DNA from: Salinivirga cyanobacteriivorans
GTDB taxonomy: Bacteria > Bacteroidota > Bacteroidia > Bacteroidales > Salinivirgaceae
Length of the DNA stretch: 64,000 bases
Direction of reading: 5' to 3'
NCBI RefSeq assembly: GCF_001443605.1
Contig: NZ_CP013118.1
Coordinates: 3,405,501 to 3,469,500 of the forward strand
A program made the translations under genes and the position numbers. The notes under the pieces are model-generated. The model had not been told where the DNA came from. It saw only the letters and a program-made list of their open reading frames with translations, and ran no database searches. The stretch's first letter is position 1, and each line of letters starts with the position of its first letter. Positions 53,828-63,334 of this stretch are shown here, piece after piece.

Positions 53828-54730
53828 ATGAAATTTTTGCCTTTTGGTGCCATAGATATCGGTTCTAATGCTATTCGGTTGCTCATAATGAATGCCATTG
53901 AGTACCCCGATGAAACAAAATTTAAAAAAGTCTCACTCATACGTATACCATTAAGGTTAGGTGCAGACGTGTTTAGTGGTCAGCGTATAAGTAACATGAA
54001 ATCCGATCAGCTCCTGCATGCCATGACAGGGTACAGGCATATTATGAATGCCTACAATATTATTGACTACCGGGCAGTGGCAACTTCTGCAATGCGTGAG
54101 GCGGTCAACGGTCAGGAATTGATTCGTAAAATACAGGAAGAAATTGGCATTGAACTCGAAATAATTAATGGAAAACAAGAGGCCGAAATTATTTTTAATA
54201 CAGGTATATCGCAATATATTGATGCCAAAAAAGATTATATTTATGTTGATGTGGGAGGGGGAAGCACTGAAGTTACTGTAGTCTCTAAAAATCAGAAACT
54301 GGAACAGGAGTCTTTCAATATTGGTACTGTCCGCATGCTTACCCAAAAAGAAGATGAGGCTGAGGTAGATCGTTTTAAGGGTTTTATGCGTCAACAGGCA
54401 TTGCGTTTGAAAGATATATCACTCATTGGTTCAGGAGGAAATATCAATAAGCTTTTTAAGTTGATGGGTAAAAAATATGGGGAATCCATCAATGCCGATG
54501 AATTGAAGCATATGTATGATTATCTGCAACGATTTACTTTTGATGAACGTATTGCTGTTTTAAGGCTTAACCCGCACCGCGCTGATGTGATTTTACCAGC
54601 AACAAAAATATTTTTACGCGCTTTTAAATATGCTAACAGCAAGCGAATTTTTGTGCCACGAATGGGCCTGTCAGATGGAATTGTGCAGCAGCTATACCAA
54701 AAATATAAGGGGGAGTTAGTTCAAACCTGA
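53828..54730 (+). CDS. ppx: Ppx/GppA-type exopolyphosphatase
   Basis: Hydrolyses polyphosphate or pppGpp. About 300 residues from the ATG at 53828 (MKFLPFGAIDIGSNAIRLLI). It carries the ASKHA phosphate motifs DIGSN and VDVGGGSTEV, and SLIGSGGNINKLFKL. It lacks the C-terminal HD domain of long Ppx enzymes. It follows ppk1 directly. Confidence 0.93.
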   Translation: MKFLPFGAIDIGSNAIRLLIMNAIEYPDETKFKKVSLIRIPLRLGADVFSGQRISNMKSDQLLHAMTGYRHIMNAYNIIDYRAVATSAMREAVNGQELIRKIQEEIGIELEIINGKQEAEIIFNTGISQYIDAKKDYIYVDVGGGSTEVTVVSKNQKLEQESFNIGTVRMLTQKEDEAEVDRFKGFMRQQALRLKDISLIGSGGNINKLFKLMGKKYGESINADELKHMYDYLQRFTFDERIAVLRLNPHRADVILPATKIFLRAFKYANSKRIFVPRMGLSDGIVQQLYQKYKGELVQT

Positions 54731-54953
54731 AACTCTTATAGACAAAAAATGATGCGTATTGATATAAACAACATTTTATCTTTTCGGTAGCATCTTTATC
54801 TTTGTGGGCTTATTTTTTGCTTCAGAAATTGGGTTGGGTAAAGAGCCAAATTAACCAAAAATAAGTTAATTGTCGGATTTTTTGTAAATTACAGTACAGA
54901 AAAATCTATAACAAGACAAAAGCCAGTGCAGAAAAAATTAAACAGATTAATAT

Positions 54954-56381
54954 ATGAAGAAGTTGACCAAGATTGTAGCAACAATATCTGATTTAAACTG
55001 TCAGCCCGAATTTTTAAGGGAATTGTTTGATGCAGGTATGAATGTAGTGCGTTTAAATACTGCGCATCAAACACATGACGATACGCTTAAGGTGATTGAA
55101 AATGTACGTAAGGTTTCTGATAAGATAGCGCTTTTGCTTGATACCAAAGGCCCAGAGATTCGAACAACCAAATCCGATGAGAAAATATTTGTAAAAGGTG
55201 GAGATAAGATTTGTATGAAAGGTGACCCGGAAGGTATCTCAACTTCTGAAATGATTTATGTATCATATCCTGATTTTGTAAAAGATGTGCACGACGGTTC
55301 CAGTATACTGATCGATGATGGTGATTTAGAACTTGAAGTGCTAAAACATATTGATGATAAACTGCTTTGCGAAGTTAAAAACCAGGGTTACATAAAAGGA
55401 CGCAAAAGCGTTAATATACCTTCGGCCCATTTGAGTCTCCCAGCACTCAGCGAAAAAGACAAGGGATATATTCATTTTGCAGCTGAGCACGATCTTGATT
55501 TTATTGCCCATTCTTTTGTTCGTAACAAACAGGATGTGCTGGCCGTACAGCGTATCTTAGACGAACACAATAGCAACATAAAAATTATTGCTAAAATTGA
55601 AAACCAGCAAGGTATAGATAACATAGATGAAATTCTTGATGTGGCCCATGGTGTAATGATTGCTCGTGGAGATCTTGCCATAGAAGTTCCGCGCGAACGT
55701 ATACCTATTATCCAGAAAAATATTATTCGAAAAAGCATGGCCCGGCGTAAAATTTCTATTACAGCAACGCAAATGTTGCACAGTATGATAGAAAACCCGA
55801 GGCCAACAAGGGCAGAGGTGACTGATATTGCCACTGCCATATATGATGGCACCGATGCTGTTATGCTAAGCGGCGAAACAGCTTATGGCAAATATCCTTT
55901 GGAATCGTTACGGGTGATGAGTAGCGTTGCCATGGAGGTTGAGCAAAATAAAGGATTATATGCCGAAGATGTTCCTATTGCCATTTTGGCGTCAGAAATT
56001 TCAGGCTGGCTCTGCCAATCGGCTGTGAAAGCAGCCACACAACTAAAAGCACAAGCTATTGTAGCCGATACCACATCGGGACGCACCATTCGCAACCTGG
56101 CCGGTTACCGCGGAAACCGGCCCATATTTGCAATGGCATACAGCAAACGAACTATGCGCGAGCTGGCTCTGTCTTATGGTGTACATGTAAATTATATTGA
56201 GCAACGGAACTCTCCGGATGAGTTTATCCGTCACGGTATTGCGAGGCTTATCAAGAAAAACTATCTTCAGGATCATGACATTGTTGTAGTTATAGCAGGT
56301 AGCTTTGGACGTGGCGTTGGCGCATCATTTATCGAAATAGGTAATGTGAAAGAGTTGCTCACGCGAACAAAAGAAGAATAA
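54954..56381 (+). CDS. pyk: Pyruvate kinase
   Basis: Last step of glycolysis, phosphoenolpyruvate plus ADP to pyruvate plus ATP. The 475-residue protein has TKIVATISD in place of the common TKIVATIGP, LLLDTKGPEIRTT, AKIENQQGIDNIDEILDVAHGVMIARGDLAIEVP split over the active-site strand, and ATQMLHSMIENPRPTRAEVTDIA with the DGTDAVMLSGETAYGKYP loop. The N-terminal Asn-Thr-Ala-His (RLNTAH) replaces Asn-Phe-Ser-His, as in other Bacteroidales enzymes. A TATCTTTG -7-like box lies at 54797-54804 without a clear -33. Confidence 0.95.
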   Translation: MKKLTKIVATISDLNCQPEFLRELFDAGMNVVRLNTAHQTHDDTLKVIENVRKVSDKIALLLDTKGPEIRTTKSDEKIFVKGGDKICMKGDPEGISTSEMIYVSYPDFVKDVHDGSSILIDDGDLELEVLKHIDDKLLCEVKNQGYIKGRKSVNIPSAHLSLPALSEKDKGYIHFAAEHDLDFIAHSFVRNKQDVLAVQRILDEHNSNIKIIAKIENQQGIDNIDEILDVAHGVMIARGDLAIEVPRERIPIIQKNIIRKSMARRKISITATQMLHSMIENPRPTRAEVTDIATAIYDGTDAVMLSGETAYGKYPLESLRVMSSVAMEVEQNKGLYAEDVPIAILASEISGWLCQSAVKAATQLKAQAIVADTTSGRTIRNLAGYRGNRPIFAMAYSKRTMRELALSYGVHVNYIEQRNSPDEFIRHGIARLIKKNYLQDHDIVVVIAGSFGRGVGASFIEIGNVKELLTRTKEE

Positions 56382-56385
56382 AATT

Positions 56386-57162
56386 TTATTGAACAGGAAA
56401 TGGTAACCTTGATGATTGCTCAAAAATCTCATCGGGGTACCATACGCCTGTAAGAAAAAGCCCTTCTGGTGCGGCAGACATACCGGCCTTACTTCTGTTT
56501 TTATCGTTAAAAATCTGCTGTAGGTTTTCAACCGGCCGTTTGCCGTATCCGATTTCGAGCATTGTACCAACTAAAGCCCTGACCATGTTGCGCAAAAAAC
56601 GGTCAGCTTTAATACGGTAAACTAACAAATCATTGGTTTCAATCCACTCGCTTTCAGCAATGTGGCAAATATTGGTTTTATTGGCTGCATGAGCCTTGCA
56701 AAAACTGGAAAAATCAGTGTTTTGCTGAACAATGGCTGCGGCACTGCGTAGCTTTTGCAAATCGGGTATTTTAACCAGGTGCTTTGAAAAAGGATGGAGA
56801 AAAGGGTGAGGTTTCTTGCTCAAAAAGTAATGATATTCCCTTGCAGTTGCACTAAAGCGGGCATGAAGATTCTCATTCACAGGGCGGGTTTCGTAAATCA
56901 CAATATCTTTAGGTAAAACCGCATTCAGATGGTAAGTGAATTTATCAACGTCAATGATTGCATTATGCATATCCACATGCAGTACAAAATAGCTGGCATG
57001 TACTCCGGTATCAGTTCTGCCACAACCAACTACATTTACTTGTTCGCGTGTAATTTTACCAATCGCATCATTGGCAATTTGCTGCACCGATATGGCATTA
57101 GGCTGTATTTGCCAGCCGTGATAATGTGTGCCATCGTATGCCAGATTAATAAAATAACGCAT
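56386..57162 (-). CDS. truA: tRNA pseudouridine synthase A
   Basis: Converts U38-U40 in tRNA anticodon arms to pseudouridine. The 258-residue protein has RYFINLAYDGTHYHGWQIQPN at the start, the catalytic Asp in GRTDTGVHA (residues about 47-55), ARFSATAREYHYFL, and FLRNMVRALVGTMLEIG near the end. It is convergent with pyk, 4 bp apart. Confidence 0.97.
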   Translation of the reverse strand: MRYFINLAYDGTHYHGWQIQPNAISVQQIANDAIGKITREQVNVVGCGRTDTGVHASYFVLHVDMHNAIIDVDKFTYHLNAVLPKDIVIYETRPVNENLHARFSATAREYHYFLSKKPHPFLHPFSKHLVKIPDLQKLRSAAAIVQQNTDFSSFCKAHAANKTNICHIAESEWIETNDLLVYRIKADRFLRNMVRALVGTMLEIGYGKRPVENLQQIFNDKNRSKAGMSAAPEGLFLTGVWYPDEIFEQSSRLPFPVQ

Positions 57163-57506
57163 GCTGCAAGATTAGGGAATGTTTTTATATTGAGCAAATA
57201 ATTTGAAACTTAACGTTACATACAGAAAATAATAATTGTGCTAGCTAATCTGAAGAATTTCAGATAACTCAAAACATTTAAACTTTACTTAAAACATAAT
57301 AATTAACCCACTACTCACAGAAATTGACATGAAGGCCTTTTTATATCCGGGCATATAATATTATGGGTATGCGTATATGGTATCAAAGTTTATCATCGTT
57401 TTGGGTTAAAGTTTCGTTAAAATTGCTTTGTCAATGGTTCAATATACCAATTGATTACGTTATTTTTGTGCTTCAGAAACTTAAAGCTAAAATAAAATCT
57501 GAATTT
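57163..57506. other. Intergenic region between truA and the bat operon
   Basis: Divergent promoter region for truA (minus) and the MoxR gene (plus). An open frame extends upstream of the MoxR start to 57363 but its extra 48 residues lack homology-like features and are absent from MoxR proteins. A TATTTTTG box at 57461-57468 could be a -7 element, but no TTG is at a suitable distance. No other structure seen. Confidence 0.5.
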
Positions 57507-58502
57507 ATGGATACTACAACCAACATTAGAGAACTCAATGAGCGGATAAAAGAAGAAAGCTCCTTCGTTGAGATGATCACAATGGAGATGAATAAGGTTA
57601 TTGTAGGCCAAAAGCACCTGGTCGAGAGTTTGCTTATAGGTTTGCTTTCCGATGGTCATATTTTGCTCGAAGGTGTGCCGGGTTTGGCAAAAACGCTTGC
57701 CATCAGTACGCTGGCCAAAACTACCGATGCGGGTTTCAGTCGCATTCAGTTTACACCCGACCTGTTGCCTGCCGACCTTATCGGAACCATGATCTACAGC
57801 CAGAAAAAAGAACAATTTGAGGTGAAAAAGGGCCCCATCTTTAATAATTTTATTTTGGCCGATGAGATTAACCGTGCCCCGGCTAAAGTTCAGAGTGCAC
57901 TACTCGAGGCTATGCAGGAGAAGCAGGTAACAATTGGCGAAAATACCTTTACGCTTGAAAAGCCTTTTCTTGTGTTGGCTACACAAAACCCAATAGAGCA
58001 GGAGGGAACTTATCCGCTACCTGAAGCTCAAATGGACCGTTTCATGCTCAAGGCAGTAGTTCATTATCCGAAGTTGGATGAGGAGAAACGCATCATGCGC
58101 GAAAACCTGCTAAAGGATTTTCCCGAAGCAAGCCAGGTTATTACACGCGATGCCATTCTTAAGGCTCGTGATGTGGTAAAGGATGTATACATCGATGAGA
58201 AAATTGAACAGTATATTCTGGACATTGTATTTGCCACACGCACACCTGAAGATTATAACCTAGAATCGCTCAAAGAGATGATCAGTTACGGTGGATCGCC
58301 CCGTGCCAGCATTAACCTTGCAAAGGCAGCCAAAGCTTATGCATTCATCAAGCGCCGCGGTTATGTAGTGCCCGAAGATGTGCGTGCTGTATGCCACGAT
58401 GTATTGCGTCACCGCATTGGACTCACTTACCAGGCCGAGGCTGAGGAGCTCACCACGGAAGACATCATCAACAAGGTACTGAATACCGTGGAGGTGCCAT
58501 AG
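57507..58502 (+). CDS. MoxR-family ATPase of the bat operon
   Basis: AAA+ ATPase that works with the DUF58 and VWA proteins downstream. About 331 residues from MDTTTNIRELNERIK. Walker A is GVPGLAKT, Walker B ILADEINRAPAKVQ, sensor 1 LATQNPIEQEGTYPLPEAQMDRFML. The start at 57507 is chosen because the 48 residues upstream are hydrophobic and unlike the family. It heads the bat (aerotolerance) operon, as in Bacteroides. Confidence 0.93.
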   Translation: MDTTTNIRELNERIKEESSFVEMITMEMNKVIVGQKHLVESLLIGLLSDGHILLEGVPGLAKTLAISTLAKTTDAGFSRIQFTPDLLPADLIGTMIYSQKKEQFEVKKGPIFNNFILADEINRAPAKVQSALLEAMQEKQVTIGENTFTLEKPFLVLATQNPIEQEGTYPLPEAQMDRFMLKAVVHYPKLDEEKRIMRENLLKDFPEASQVITRDAILKARDVVKDVYIDEKIEQYILDIVFATRTPEDYNLESLKEMISYGGSPRASINLAKAAKAYAFIKRRGYVVPEDVRAVCHDVLRHRIGLTYQAEAEELTTEDIINKVLNTVEVP

Positions 58503-58597
58503 AAGGCCTTTAGGCCGTGCACCGGCAAAGAAAGGTTCATTTGACGATGAACCGTTGTGAAGCGCTGAGATGATTCAAAAACTTAAATCGTGTTGTT

Positions 58598-59467
58598 TTG
58601 GAAACACAAGATATATTAAAAAAGGTTCGTCACATCGAAATCAAAACCCGCGGGTTGTCCAGGCAGGTTTTTGCCGGGCAGTACCACTCTGCATTTAAGG
58701 GCAAGGGGATGACATTCAGCGAGGTACGTGAATACCAGTACGGCGATGCCATTCGCGATGTGGACTGGAACGTGACCGCCCGGTTTAATCATCCGTATGT
58801 GAAAGTTTTTGAAGAGGAGCGGGAACTTACGGTGATGTTACTTATCGACATTAGCGGGTCGAAAGATTTTGGAACAGATTTGGTTTTCAAGCGCGAATTT
58901 ATTGCTGAACTTGCAGCCGTATTATCGTTCTCGGCCATTCAAAATAATGATAAAATTGGTGTAATTCTGTTCAGTAGTAAGGTTGAGAAGTTTATCCCAC
59001 CTCAAAAGGGCCGGAAACATATTCTCCGCATTATCTCTGAATTACTCAGATTTGAACCTACCGAAAAAGGTACAAATATCAGTAATGCACTGGAGTATTT
59101 TACCGGAATGATCAAGAAACGCAGCACAGCATTTTTGATCTCCGACTTTATCGACCGCAGCTTCGATAATGCCCTCATGATAGCCAATAAAAAACACGAT
59201 GTGGCTGCACTCCGAATATTCGATCCAGGGGAGCGTACGATGCCACCGATGGGGCTTGTAGATTTTACCGATCCGGAAACCGGGGAAATGAAAACCATTG
59301 ATACCTCGAGTCGCAAAAACCGGATGTTGTACATGAACTGGTGGAAAGCGCTGGAAAGTTACCAGACCGAAACTTTCAGAAAGACCGGCGTAGATGCTGT
59401 CAATTTGGCAACCGATGAAGATTATGTACAACCTTTGGTGAAGTTTTTCAAGAAACGATCTATGTAA
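58598..59467 (+). CDS. DUF58 domain protein (BatE-region partner)
   Basis: The 289-residue cytoplasmic protein with a degenerate VWA fold is usually encoded between MoxR and BatA. HIEIKTRGLSRQVFAGQYHSAFKGKGM and DVDWNVTARFNHPYVKVFEEERE are the DUF58 signature, and LLIDISGSKDFG resembles a metal-ion-dependent adhesion site. The only start in frame near the family's usual N-terminus is a TTG at 58598. A 96-bp gap to MoxR contains a perfect 7-bp inverted repeat (GGTTCAT, 58534-58540; ATGAACC, 58547-58553). Confidence 0.92.
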   Translation: METQDILKKVRHIEIKTRGLSRQVFAGQYHSAFKGKGMTFSEVREYQYGDAIRDVDWNVTARFNHPYVKVFEEERELTVMLLIDISGSKDFGTDLVFKREFIAELAAVLSFSAIQNNDKIGVILFSSKVEKFIPPQKGRKHILRIISELLRFEPTEKGTNISNALEYFTGMIKKRSTAFLISDFIDRSFDNALMIANKKHDVAALRIFDPGERTMPPMGLVDFTDPETGEMKTIDTSSRKNRMLYMNWWKALESYQTETFRKTGVDAVNLATDEDYVQPLVKFFKKRSM

Positions 59468-59480
59468 ATGTGAGTTAGGA

Positions 59481-60458
59481 ATGAAACAAAGAATATTTTC
59501 CATATTATTGATTTTAATCCTTAAAACCAGCCTGGTGCAGGGTCAGGGAGCCCGGGTGGAAGCATCGCTCGATACCTCGATGATGCTTATAGGAGACCAT
59601 GTGGAGTTTGCCCTGTCAGCCAATGTACCCAATGATGCCAGGGTGAGTTTTCCGCCGCTGATGGACACCCTTGTGGATAAGATTGAGATCATTCGCGACT
59701 TACCATTCGATACGATTCTGGAAGAGGGGCGTAAAACCGTTCGCAAACCTTATATCATTACCAGTTTCGATTCGGGTTCCTATGAAATAAAACCTTATCG
59801 CATTGCTGTTTCATATGGTAATAATCACATGGATACGTTGCGGACCAATCCGGTTTATCTGGGTGTAACTACTTTCAATATCGACTCCGCGGCCAATGCC
59901 ATTGCCGATATCAAGAAACCCATTGAAACACCGCTGACATTCAAAGAGTTTTTGAACGAATATGCCATTTACGCCGGTCTCATAATTTTTATCCTGGCCC
60001 TGATATTCACTCTGTGGTGGTATTTCAAAAAACAGCAAAAGCAGAAAGCTGCCATACCGAAAAAAACCAAACCCAGCGAGCCGCCACATGTGATTGCTTT
60101 GCGTGAACTGGAGGAGTTACAGGGTAAAAAGCTGTGGCAAAAAGATAAAATCAAATCACACTACAGCATGCTTTCCGATATAGTACGGAAATACCTTGAA
60201 CACCGGTTTGATGTGCCGGCCATGGAAAATACCACAGGCTACATCGAATTATATTTGAAGAACTACAATATTCTGGATACGGAAAACTATAAAAAAGTGA
60301 GCGATATACTGGAGATGGCAGACCTTGCCAAATTTGCAAAGTTTTCGCCACTTCCGGATGATAACTCACGTACCATGGATTATGCTTATCAGCTGGTCAT
60401 CAGCACCAAAGAGCAGATTGTTGAACCTGAGCAAGAAAACGAAAAAGAATCGCAATGA
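59481..60458 (+). CDS. BatD/DUF4381-like membrane protein
   Basis: The 325-residue protein has a signal peptide (SLVQGQ), a beta-rich extracytoplasmic domain (ARVEASLDTSMMLIGDHVEFAL) resembling BatD, one transmembrane helix at about 165-185 (YAIYAGLIIFILALIFTLWWYF), and a cytoplasmic helical domain (HVIALRELEELQGKKLWQK, then SHYSMLSDIVRKYLEHRF) as in DUF4381 proteins. It follows the DUF58 gene by 13 bp and overlaps batA by 4 bp, so it belongs to the operon. Confidence 0.82.
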   Translation: MKQRIFSILLILILKTSLVQGQGARVEASLDTSMMLIGDHVEFALSANVPNDARVSFPPLMDTLVDKIEIIRDLPFDTILEEGRKTVRKPYIITSFDSGSYEIKPYRIAVSYGNNHMDTLRTNPVYLGVTTFNIDSAANAIADIKKPIETPLTFKEFLNEYAIYAGLIIFILALIFTLWWYFKKQQKQKAAIPKKTKPSEPPHVIALRELEELQGKKLWQKDKIKSHYSMLSDIVRKYLEHRFDVPAMENTTGYIELYLKNYNILDTENYKKVSDILEMADLAKFAKFSPLPDDNSRTMDYAYQLVISTKEQIVEPEQENEKESQ

Positions 60459-61453
60459 GTTTAAACGGATATACATTTGCCAACCCTGAATATTTGTATT
60501 TGCTACTTTTGCTGATACCGATGGCAGTATGGTACATTTTCAGGCATAAAAAGCAAAATGCTTCCATTCGGGTGAGCTCGTTGGGAGCCTTTAAGCAGCC
60601 GTATAACCGGGTTAAAGAATGGGCCCGGCACAGCCTGCCGGTACTGCGACTGATTACCGTGGTGGCTGTAATTTTGGTTATTGCCAGGCCGCAGTCTACG
60701 AACAACTGGGAAAAGCAAACCACTGAGGGTATCGATATTGTGATGGCGCTCGATGTGTCGAGTAGTATGCTGGCCCGCGACCTGCGACCAGACAGGCTCG
60801 ATGCAGCCAAAGATGTGGCCACGCAATTTATCAACGGGCGGCCCAATGACCGTATTGGTTTGACTATTTTCAGCGGCCAGGCGTTCACCCAATGTCCCCT
60901 GACCACCGACCATGCCACGCTGTTGAACCTGTTTAAGGATGTAAAAAGCGGTATGATCGAAGATGGAACAGCCATTGGTTTAGGTTTGGCAACCAGCATA
61001 AACCGGCTGCGTGAAAGCAATGCCGACAGTAAAGTTATTATCCTGTTGACCGATGGAGTGAACAATCGCGGCGAAATTGATCCGGTTACAGCTGCAGAGC
61101 TGGCCAATACATTTGGAATAAGGGTTTATACCATTGGTGTGGGTTCGCGTGGAACAGCACCTTATCCGGTACAAACCCCATTTGGCACCCAGTATAAGCA
61201 AATGGAGGTGGAGATTGATGAAGCTACGCTGCAGGAGATGGCGCAAATGACTGATGGAAAATACTTCAGGGCCACCAGTAACAGTGCACTTAAACAGATT
61301 TATGACCAAATCGACCAGATGGAGAAAACCCGGATAGAGACCAAATCATTTGCTAAAAAACAGGAAGAGTACATCTGGTTTGCCATAATTGCCGCTATAG
61401 CCCTGTTAACGGAAGCAGTGCTCAGAGCAACCATATTCAGAACAATGCCTTAA
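60455..61453 (+). CDS. batA: BatA, VWA-domain membrane protein
   Basis: The 332-residue inner membrane protein has TM segments near 10-27, 50-70 and 310-330 around a von Willebrand factor A domain. The MIDAS motif is ALDVSSSMLARDL with IILLTDGVNNRGE. In Bacteroides the bat operon contributes to oxygen tolerance, and the proteins are thought to form a periplasmic or membrane complex; the molecular role is unknown. Its ATG overlaps the upstream stop codon by 4 bp. Confidence 0.93.
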   Translation: MSLNGYTFANPEYLYLLLLLIPMAVWYIFRHKKQNASIRVSSLGAFKQPYNRVKEWARHSLPVLRLITVVAVILVIARPQSTNNWEKQTTEGIDIVMALDVSSSMLARDLRPDRLDAAKDVATQFINGRPNDRIGLTIFSGQAFTQCPLTTDHATLLNLFKDVKSGMIEDGTAIGLGLATSINRLRESNADSKVIILLTDGVNNRGEIDPVTAAELANTFGIRVYTIGVGSRGTAPYPVQTPFGTQYKQMEVEIDEATLQEMAQMTDGKYFRATSNSALKQIYDQIDQMEKTRIETKSFAKKQEEYIWFAIIAAIALLTEAVLRATIFRTMP

Positions 61454-61468
61454 AAAAACAGAACCAAT

Positions 61469-62494
61469 ATGTTTGAGTTTGGATACATACAATATTTACA
61501 TCTACTGTGGATCATCCCGGTGTTAGTCCTGCTGTTTTGGATTATGCGCAGAAAGGGTCGAAAACAACTGGAGCGTTTTGCCAGCAGTAAAATGATTGCC
61601 CGCATGGCACCAATGCGCTCACGCTCCAAACCATGGTGGAAATACATACTTTTAATGCTGGCTCTGGCAGCTATCATTTTGGCCATTGCCCGGCCACGCT
61701 TTGGTACACGTATGAAAGAGGTGCAGCGTGAAGGTAAAGAGCTTGTGGTAGCACTCGATGTTTCCAGAAGTATGTTGGCCACTGACATTCAGCCAAGCCG
61801 ACTGGAACGTGCCAAACGCGCCATTGTGAAGTTGCTTGATCGCCTTGACCATGATCGCATATCGTTGATCGTGTTTGCCGGCGAAGCCTATACACAACTG
61901 CCACTCACCACAGATTATCCGGCAGCCAAAATGTTTATCTCATCAGTGCAAACCGAGATGATTCCCCAGCAAGGAACAGCCATTGGGGCTGCAATCGGGC
62001 ACGGCATTAATTCGTTTTCCCCTGGTGAGGAGAAAAACAAGGCATTGATCATCATTACTGATGGTGAAAATCACGAGGGCAATGCAATTGAGAATGCACA
62101 AATGGCCGCTGAGAAAGGTATCAAGGTGTACACTATTGGTATGGGTTTGCCCGAAGGTGGACCTATCCCCGTGCGCGGTAAAAACAACGAGTTTCATCGC
62201 GATAATAGTGGCAATGTGGTCATCACCAAGCTTAATGAAGGTATGTTGCAGCAGATTGCCGCTGCCGGTGAAGGATCATACATTAGGGCCAATAACATTC
62301 GTTCAGGCCTAAACAGCCTGTTCGATGAAATTGATCAACTCGAGAAAGCCCAAATGAAGTCGAAAGTTTATGCAGAGTATGACGAGCAATTTCAATTCGC
62401 AGCCTGGATAGCCCTGTTTTTTCTTGTACTGGAGTTCTTTATCCTGGAGCGGAAAAATAAATATTTGGCCAACGTAAAAATATTTCAAAAATGA
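61469..62494 (+). CDS. batB: BatB, VWA-domain membrane protein
   Basis: The 341-residue paralogue of BatA has the same layout (YLHLLWIIPVLVLLFWIM, then a VWA domain, then a C-terminal TM segment AAWIALFFLVLEFFIL). The MIDAS motif is ALDVSRSMLATD with IIITDGENHEGN. It starts 15 bp after batA and ends overlapping batC by 4 bp. The two VWA proteins probably form one complex. Confidence 0.93.
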   Translation: MFEFGYIQYLHLLWIIPVLVLLFWIMRRKGRKQLERFASSKMIARMAPMRSRSKPWWKYILLMLALAAIILAIARPRFGTRMKEVQREGKELVVALDVSRSMLATDIQPSRLERAKRAIVKLLDRLDHDRISLIVFAGEAYTQLPLTTDYPAAKMFISSVQTEMIPQQGTAIGAAIGHGINSFSPGEEKNKALIIITDGENHEGNAIENAQMAAEKGIKVYTIGMGLPEGGPIPVRGKNNEFHRDNSGNVVITKLNEGMLQQIAAAGEGSYIRANNIRSGLNSLFDEIDQLEKAQMKSKVYAEYDEQFQFAAWIALFFLVLEFFILERKNKYLANVKIFQK

Positions 62495-63300
62495 TGAGGA
62501 AATACATTAATATATTGCTTTTGTTGATGCTGGTAATGGTAAGCCATGGTTTCGGGCAGAAAGAACGCAAGTACATTCGTAGTGGAAACGACATGTACTA
62601 CGAGGCACTTGACGACTCACTGCAGGTGGATAGTGCTTTGATGCAAAAAGCCGAGGTGGAATATCGTAAAGCCATTGAGAAAAAACCTTCTACTTACGAG
62701 GGGCGAAACAACCTGGCCAATAGCCTATACCGGCAGAAAAAGTATGAAGAGGCATTGAACGAGTGGGAGTCGCTGACTAGCCTGAACGTGAAAGAGCGCA
62801 AAAAAAGTAAGCTTTACCACAACATCGGTAATGCTTACCTGATGAACAATAAACTCAAAGAAAGTATTGAGGCTTATAAAAATGCCTTGCGGAACTATCC
62901 CAATGATACGGCAACCAAATATAACCTGGCTTTTGCTCAAAGTAAGTTGAGAAAGCAACAACAGCAACAGCAACAGCAACAAAATCAGCAAAACAAACAA
63001 AACCAGGATCAGGACAAGCAAAAACAGCAGCAGGATCAGCAAAAAAAACAGCAGCAGCAACAACAACAGCAAAAGCAGCAAGGAGAACAGGAAAAGCGTC
63101 AGCAAAAACAACAGCAGGCACAACAAAAGCCCGGAGAGCAAAAAAAAGGTAAGAAAGGTGAGGAGGGCGAGAAAATTTCAAAAGAAGATGCCATGCGCAT
63201 ACTAAAGGCGCTGGAGATTGATGAGAAGAAATTACAGGAACAATTGAAAAGAAGGACAAAGAAAAGCTCCAGTAGTAAAAAATCCGAGAAAGACTGGTAA
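62491..63300 (+). CDS. batC: BatC, TPR protein with poly-Gln tract
   Basis: The 269-residue exported protein has a signal peptide ending VSHGFGQ, TPR units (about 50-150, YRKAIEKKPSTYEGRNNLANSLY, KLYHNIGNAYLMNNKLKESIEAYKNALRNYP) and then a low-complexity region (about 151-225) dominated by Gln with Lys, Asn and Asp. The C-terminus is charged (KGEEGEKISKEDAMRILKAL). TPRs suggest a scaffold for the Bat complex. The Gln tract is encoded by CAG/CAA runs and may vary in length between strains. Confidence 0.92.
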   Translation: MMRKYINILLLLMLVMVSHGFGQKERKYIRSGNDMYYEALDDSLQVDSALMQKAEVEYRKAIEKKPSTYEGRNNLANSLYRQKKYEEALNEWESLTSLNVKERKKSKLYHNIGNAYLMNNKLKESIEAYKNALRNYPNDTATKYNLAFAQSKLRKQQQQQQQQQNQQNKQNQDQDKQKQQQDQQKKQQQQQQQQKQQGEQEKRQQKQQQAQQKPGEQKKGKKGEEGEKISKEDAMRILKALEIDEKKLQEQLKRRTKKSSSSKKSEKDW

Positions 63301-63334
63301 CTTTACAGGGTTTTTACCTGAAAAACGATAAAAT

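Noticed and set aside
60455..62494. Recent tandem duplication of batA and batB
   Set aside because: The two VWA proteins share layout but differ throughout; both are standard members of the operon, so the duplication is ancient.
62950..63140. Tandem repeat as a CRISPR-like array
   Set aside because: The repeats are short CAG/CAA runs in frame inside batC with no spacers.
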